Assembly: GCA_030685235.1 (NCBI GenBank)
Contig: MU839301.1
Coordinates: 1-33,819 of the forward strand
DNA from: Copromyces sp. CBS 386.78
Taxonomy: Eukaryota; Ascomycota; Sordariomycetes; Sordariales; Sordariaceae
Direction: 5' to 3'
DNA length: 33,819 nucleotides
Made by a program: the position numbers and the translations under genes. Numbering within the stretch: position 1 is the stretch's first letter; the number at the start of each line of letters is the position of its first letter. Positions 31,201 to 33,819 of the stretch are shown one piece after another. The notes under the pieces are model-generated. The model had not been told where the DNA came from, made no database searches, and worked only from the letters and a program-made list of their open reading frames with translations.

Positions 31201-31992
31201 CCTTTCCTTTTCCTCTTCCAATTAAATTTAATCGGAAATTAAATTTAATTCTACGGATAGAAGTTTCGGTATATATAGTATTCGAATTAAAGGTTATAGT
31301 AGGGATTGTGTAGAACTTATACTTTACCCTATATAAGGCTATAATATTTTAGGGAAATTTGCTACAAATATATCGGAATTAAGCCTATTTTTTAAAAAGG
31401 AGTCTTTAATTTCCTAATATTTAATTCGTAGTTTTAGAAAACCGGGCAATAACGGATTTTATTTATCCTCCGACTTTAAAAGGCCGGCTTTAGGGCTAAT
31501 TTTAGCGGCGACGTAATTTTAATTACGCTTCTCCTATTTAAATAGGGCTTTAGAATTCTAAGTTTTAGTAGCGATAGGACTGTAATTAAATTTATCTTCT
31601 TTAGGGAGGTCTTTAAAATTCGAAGTTTTAGTATTAGTATTATTGGGCGAATATTTAAGCTTCTTTTATTTATATAAGGCTTTAAACGTTTAAAGTTTAA
31701 ATTTAATTTTATTATTGTAGGCGACGGAATATAGGGCGACTTTATTAGACTTACGTCCGGAATTATTTATATCGATATCGGCGTTATTATTGAATTCGGT
31801 TTATAATTAGTCTAAGGATAAATATTTAATTTATTGGTCTTTAGTTAACGAATTTCGGTTAATTTGGCTAAATTTTTGCTAGTCTATATTTAAGTCTTTA
31901 TCTTCGTTTAGGAAAAAATTGTTTTAGTTTTTTAATTAGTCCGGTATTTATATTAAATTATTACTTTATTATTAGACGTAGTTAATTATTAT
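28261..31992 (-). pseudogene. Element 4 gag region, unusually long (~1,240 codons)
   Basis: From about 31992 the minus frame stays in one phase up to the protease. It reads NEDKDLNID and QKFSQINRNSLTKD (about 31905-31835), NNNADIDINNSGRKSNK (31791-31741), SDAPISL (about 31126-31106), SKILNI, FYSNAPDENYKGKDYY (about 29805-29758), and then a repeat of SN.GNK units (29064-28993), and KKPDNRS. Gag of gypsy elements is usually a few hundred residues, so this N-terminal region is several times larger and is rich in Ser, Asn, Lys and Pro. No intact CCHC knuckle was found. The start may be at the ata-ata codons near 31992, formerly ATG. Confidence 0.6.
28993..29064 (-). repeat. Four 18-bp tandem coding repeats in element 4 gag
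   Basis: On the plus strand, tttRYttccYtaattRga occurs four times with an 18-bp period. On the minus strand each unit gives six codons, SN.GNK or SN.GSK, in phase with protease and RT. The dot is a TAG or TAA, or CAA in an ancestral copy. The units differ by transitions only. Confidence 0.85.
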
Positions 31993-32427
31993 TTTAAAGA
32001 ATTATTTCGGTATATAATTATCGAAAATTTATAACGTAAGAAAAAAAAAAAATTTATTTATTAAAATTATTTTATTTTTCGTATATTCGTTACCTCTAAT
32101 TAGTCGTTACCGATTTAGGGGAAGGAATTTAATAAAATATAGAAACGTCTCCTATCGTTGTCCGATGCATTTTAGTATTAACGAATAGTCGGGTAAACGA
32201 TAATGAAGTTTAAAACGTAGTAAAGGTCGTATATAGTTATTGGGTTTGCTAAATCTAATATAATATATAAGTTATCGGATAATAGGGATGAAAACGAATT
32301 AATTAGTTAATAAATCGAATTTAACGCGGGTTCGAACCGTTTTGTGTAAGTAAAGTCGGGTTAATAGTCCTACGGGCGAAAATAATACAAAGGTTAATAG
32401 GTTTAAAATTATTATTGAAGTACTAAT
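31993..32427 (-). other. Element 4 leader (5' untranslated region)
   Basis: About 435 bases between the 5' LTR and the putative start, on the minus strand. It includes a 12-base A run on the plus strand (32041-32052). Immediately inside the LTR is attagtacttcaataat (minus strand), where a primer-binding site would lie; I cannot match it to a tRNA. No coding seen. Confidence 0.5.
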
Positions 32428-32516
32428 TATTACGTATAAATGTATGTATAAAATAATTATATTATAATTAATAAAAAGAAAGAAAAGAAGAAGCTATGTA
32501 AAAGACTTTCTGGAGT

Positions 32517-32525
32517 CTTTTTATA
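32517..32525 (-). promoter_or_regulatory. TATA box of element 4
   Basis: TATAAAAAG on the minus strand within the 5' LTR. The equivalent in the other LTR is TATAAAAG (21638-21631). Downstream, agactccagaaagtctttt forms an inverted repeat with the TATA-adjacent bases. Confidence 0.5.
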
Positions 32526-32584
32526 GGAATTCCTGTTGTTACGATAGGACTTGCCCAATGTAGTATTTACGTTATATGGAAGTC

Positions 32585-32627
32585 TCCTCTGGAGATTTAA
32601 GTCTGAGACTTGGAAGTCTCTGACTTC
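32585..32627. repeat. Cluster of three short palindromes in the LTR of element 4
   Basis: ctcctctggag (32584-32594), aagtctgagactt (32599-32611) and gaagtctctgacttc (32613-32627) lie in a row near the outer end of the LTR, upstream of the TATA box in transcription order. They resemble operator- or enhancer-like sites. In the left LTR the first two are destroyed by transitions. Confidence 0.5.
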
Positions 32628-32656
32628 GGAAAGAGTTCTTGTACTTTTATACCTCC

Positions 32657-33640
32657 TCTTCTAATAAGGATTTTAAACCCTATTAATATAAGCCTTTTAA
32701 ATTCTTTAAATAGGACGGCAAGCTAAATACTTTTATATTCTACTATAATAAATTCGTTAAAATTTATAATACCGATTTTAAGAAGGGTTTTTATATTAAT
32801 ATCGAGGTAGCGTAGATTAAAATCTTTAATATCCTACTTAACGAGAAGTAATAGCGATTTAAAGGGTATTAAATATATTGAATTCTTATAGGTTAAGAGA
32901 ACCCGACTAAACTATTTGAATAGATTTAATAAGTCTTCGGTATTCGATATATATAAGATTAAACTTTCAATAATTTTATTAAAATGTAGTAGAAGGATAG
33001 CGAACCGTTTTTAGAATTTTATACTAATTTTAACGACGAATTTTTAAAGTTTAGTAATTATAATTAGGATAGCCGAACTAAATTTAGTTTTTTACGCTAT
33101 ATTATTAATAAGAAATTTAATAATTATTTTTTTACGGTTGAATTTTCTAACGATTATTTAATTTACGTAGAGCAATTCTAGAATATCGCCTATAAATATA
33201 AAAAAATTAGAGAATTCCGAACCTTCTACTAAATTTTTTTCTATAATAATAATAATTAAAACTGACGTTCTACGGCCTATTTATTTATTGCTAATAATTC
33301 GGATCGTTCTAATATTTAATAATAATTCCGAAATATTATTTCCGGTTCGTCCTTTAAATTTTAATATAATGCCGACGGAAATATTATTATAATTATAATT
33401 AATATTTACGGTATTTACGGAGCCCGTAGTAGAGGCTCTTCCTCTTAATAGAGAGGCCGAATTAAATAGGTCCCTTAAGAAGAGTATAATAAGCGTAGAA
33501 TAGAAGGCTATTATATCTGCTACAGGGCTTTTAAGTATATAATTATTAAATACCCTTATTTCTTAATTATTAATCCTTAAAGTAATAAGGGTATCCGGAT
33601 TTAAACTATTTAGGTTACCCTCTTATTAAAAAATAAAGAG
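32657..33640 (+). pseudogene. Element 5 gag, 3' part: capsid and zinc knuckle
   Basis: The frame resumes SSNKDFKPY, then DGKLNTFIFYYNKFVKIY (32713-32766), KDSEPFLEFYTNFNDEF (about 32993-33043) and FTVEFSNDYLIYVEQF (about 33134-33181), typical of gypsy capsid proteins. The zinc knuckle is at 33509-33553: YYICYRAFKYIIIKY. In C-x2-C-x4-H-x4-C register starting at 33512, all four ligands are Tyr, by TGY or CAY to TAY changes. The phase is identical from 32657 to the knuckle, so no indel has occurred. Gag would form the particle. Confidence 0.8.
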
Positions 33641-33731
33641 GATACTAGGGAAGTTTTAAATATTTCCGATATAGAGTAGGGAAAAGAATAACTCCGGTAT
33701 AAAATTGAGTATTAGAATCCTTTTTTAAAGA
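33641..33731 (+). other. End of RIP-mutated element 5 sequence
   Basis: AT-rich tail after gag, with no protease motif. Its last bases (ccttttttaaagaga) pass abruptly into sequence with normal CA and TG content. Confidence 0.5.
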
Positions 33732-33819
33732 GAATGTCTTTTCGCACCGTAATGAATGTCTTCCGGCACCGTAGCCCCACCCACTTACACCCTTCCCGCG
33801 CGCTAATGCACGCCAAAAT
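33732..33819. other. Non-RIP sequence at the right edge, with a 22-bp tandem duplication
   Basis: gaatgtctt..Y..cgcaccgtaRY-like units at 33732-33753 and 33754-33775 are two near-identical 22-bp copies. They are followed by CA-rich, GC-richer sequence (cccacccacttacaccc). It is either ordinary genomic DNA flanking the island or the start of another, younger insertion. No gene can be called in 88 bases. Confidence 0.6.

Larger units (their letters stand above)
21541..32651 (-). mobile_element. Element 4: complete 11.1-kb Ty3/gypsy chromovirus in minus orientation
   Basis: Two 224-bp LTRs, CCTCC target duplications and insertion in the gag of element 5 define it exactly. All coding lies on the minus strand: a large gag region, protease, RT, RNase H, integrase, chromodomain, and a long C-terminal extension. 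Every domain I could place lies in the same phase (codon starts at coordinates divisible by three), from about 31992 to about 21820. So the ancestor had one frame of roughly 3,400 codons, now broken by TAA and TAG stops but apparently not by indels. At over 11 kb it is large for a Ty3/gypsy element. Confidence 0.9.
32428..32651 (-). repeat. 5' LTR of element 4 (right copy)
   Basis: 224 bp, paired with 21541-21764. In transcription order (minus strand) it starts TATAAAAGTAC and ends cgtaata. Its outer 65 bases, next to the CCTCC duplication, are little mutated, whereas the inner part is RIP-mutated. It carries the promoter for the minus-strand transcript. Confidence 0.9.
20883..33731 (+). mobile_element. 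Element 5: LTR plus gag of a Ty3/gypsy element, split by element 4 and truncated
   Basis: An LTR at 20883 is followed on the plus strand by a gag frame that runs to 21540, is interrupted by the 11.1-kb element 4, and resumes at 32657 in the same phase (the insertion shifts the phase by one and the frame follows exactly). Gag ends with a zinc knuckle at 33509-33553. Soon after, at about 33732, the sequence changes to ordinary base composition and no pol follows. So the element appears truncated there, or is interrupted again just outside. Confidence 0.8.

Noticed and set aside
32041..32052. 12-base A run as a poly(A) tail of a LINE or processed copy
   Set aside because: It lies inside the leader of element 4, between its 5' LTR and gag, with no target duplication and no LINE-like coding next to it.
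32325..32345. tRNA T-arm-like gggttcgaacc in the element 4 leader
   Set aside because: The flanking bases do not pair as a T stem, and there are no D or anticodon arms. It lies about 90 bases from the LTR, too far for a primer-binding site.
1..33731. Mitochondrial or centromeric AT-rich DNA
   Set aside because: The AT richness comes from CA loss within recognisable retroelements with CG retained, and there are no mitochondrial genes or satellite arrays. A pericentromeric position remains possible but is not shown.

Overview
The window looks like a repeat-induced-point-mutation (RIP) island from a filamentous ascomycete. Almost all of it is very AT-rich, CA and TG dinucleotides are nearly absent over kilobases while CG stays common, and degenerate reading frames are broken mainly by TAA and TAG. 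I find no intact host gene, tRNA, rRNA or CRISPR array. What can be read are remains of at least five LTR retrotransposons (four with recognisable Ty3/gypsy coding sequence), three orphan or solo LTRs, one miniature inverted-repeat element, and one broken frame of unknown origin. The species cannot be fixed from sequence alone.

Layout, left to right. 1-4941: element 1 (+), a gypsy chromovirus with partial 5' LTR, RT, RNase H, integrase, GPY/F module, chromodomain-like end and 3' LTR; a little-mutated solo LTR (3514-3699) sits in it. 5134-13346: element 2 (+), a complete gypsy element with 345-bp LTRs and the target duplication AATAG. Its protease is split by a young 441-bp MITE (7554-7994) with perfect 46-bp inverted repeats. 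Element 2 itself cuts a minus-strand frame of unknown origin (14250-13352 continuing at 5133-4942). 14442-14646: an orphan LTR. 14851-20221: element 3 (-), gypsy, with its 3' LTR at 14851-15093 and its 5' end displaced. 20222-20882: 3' LTR and tail of another minus element. 20883-33731: element 5 (+), LTR plus gag only. Its gag is split by element 4 (21541-32651, -), a complete 11.1-kb gypsy element with 224-bp LTRs and target duplication CCTCC. 33732-33819: sequence with ordinary base use, so the island seems to end there.

The most unusual object is element 4. On the minus strand every recognisable domain falls in one reading frame: a very large gag region, protease (DTG), RT, RNase H, integrase, chromodomain, and then about 780 more codons that I do not recognise. 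That is roughly 3,400 codons in one phase at every point checked, broken only by stops. Ty3/gypsy polyproteins are usually about half that or less, and usually end shortly after the chromodomain.

Order of events inferred from nesting and mutation load: element 5 before element 4; the minus-strand frame before element 2; element 2 before its MITE; element 1 before its solo LTR. The MITE and solo LTR retain CA and TG, so they arrived after RIP or escaped it. All four elements with a readable RT have lost the second Asp of the YxDD motif, so none can be autonomous.
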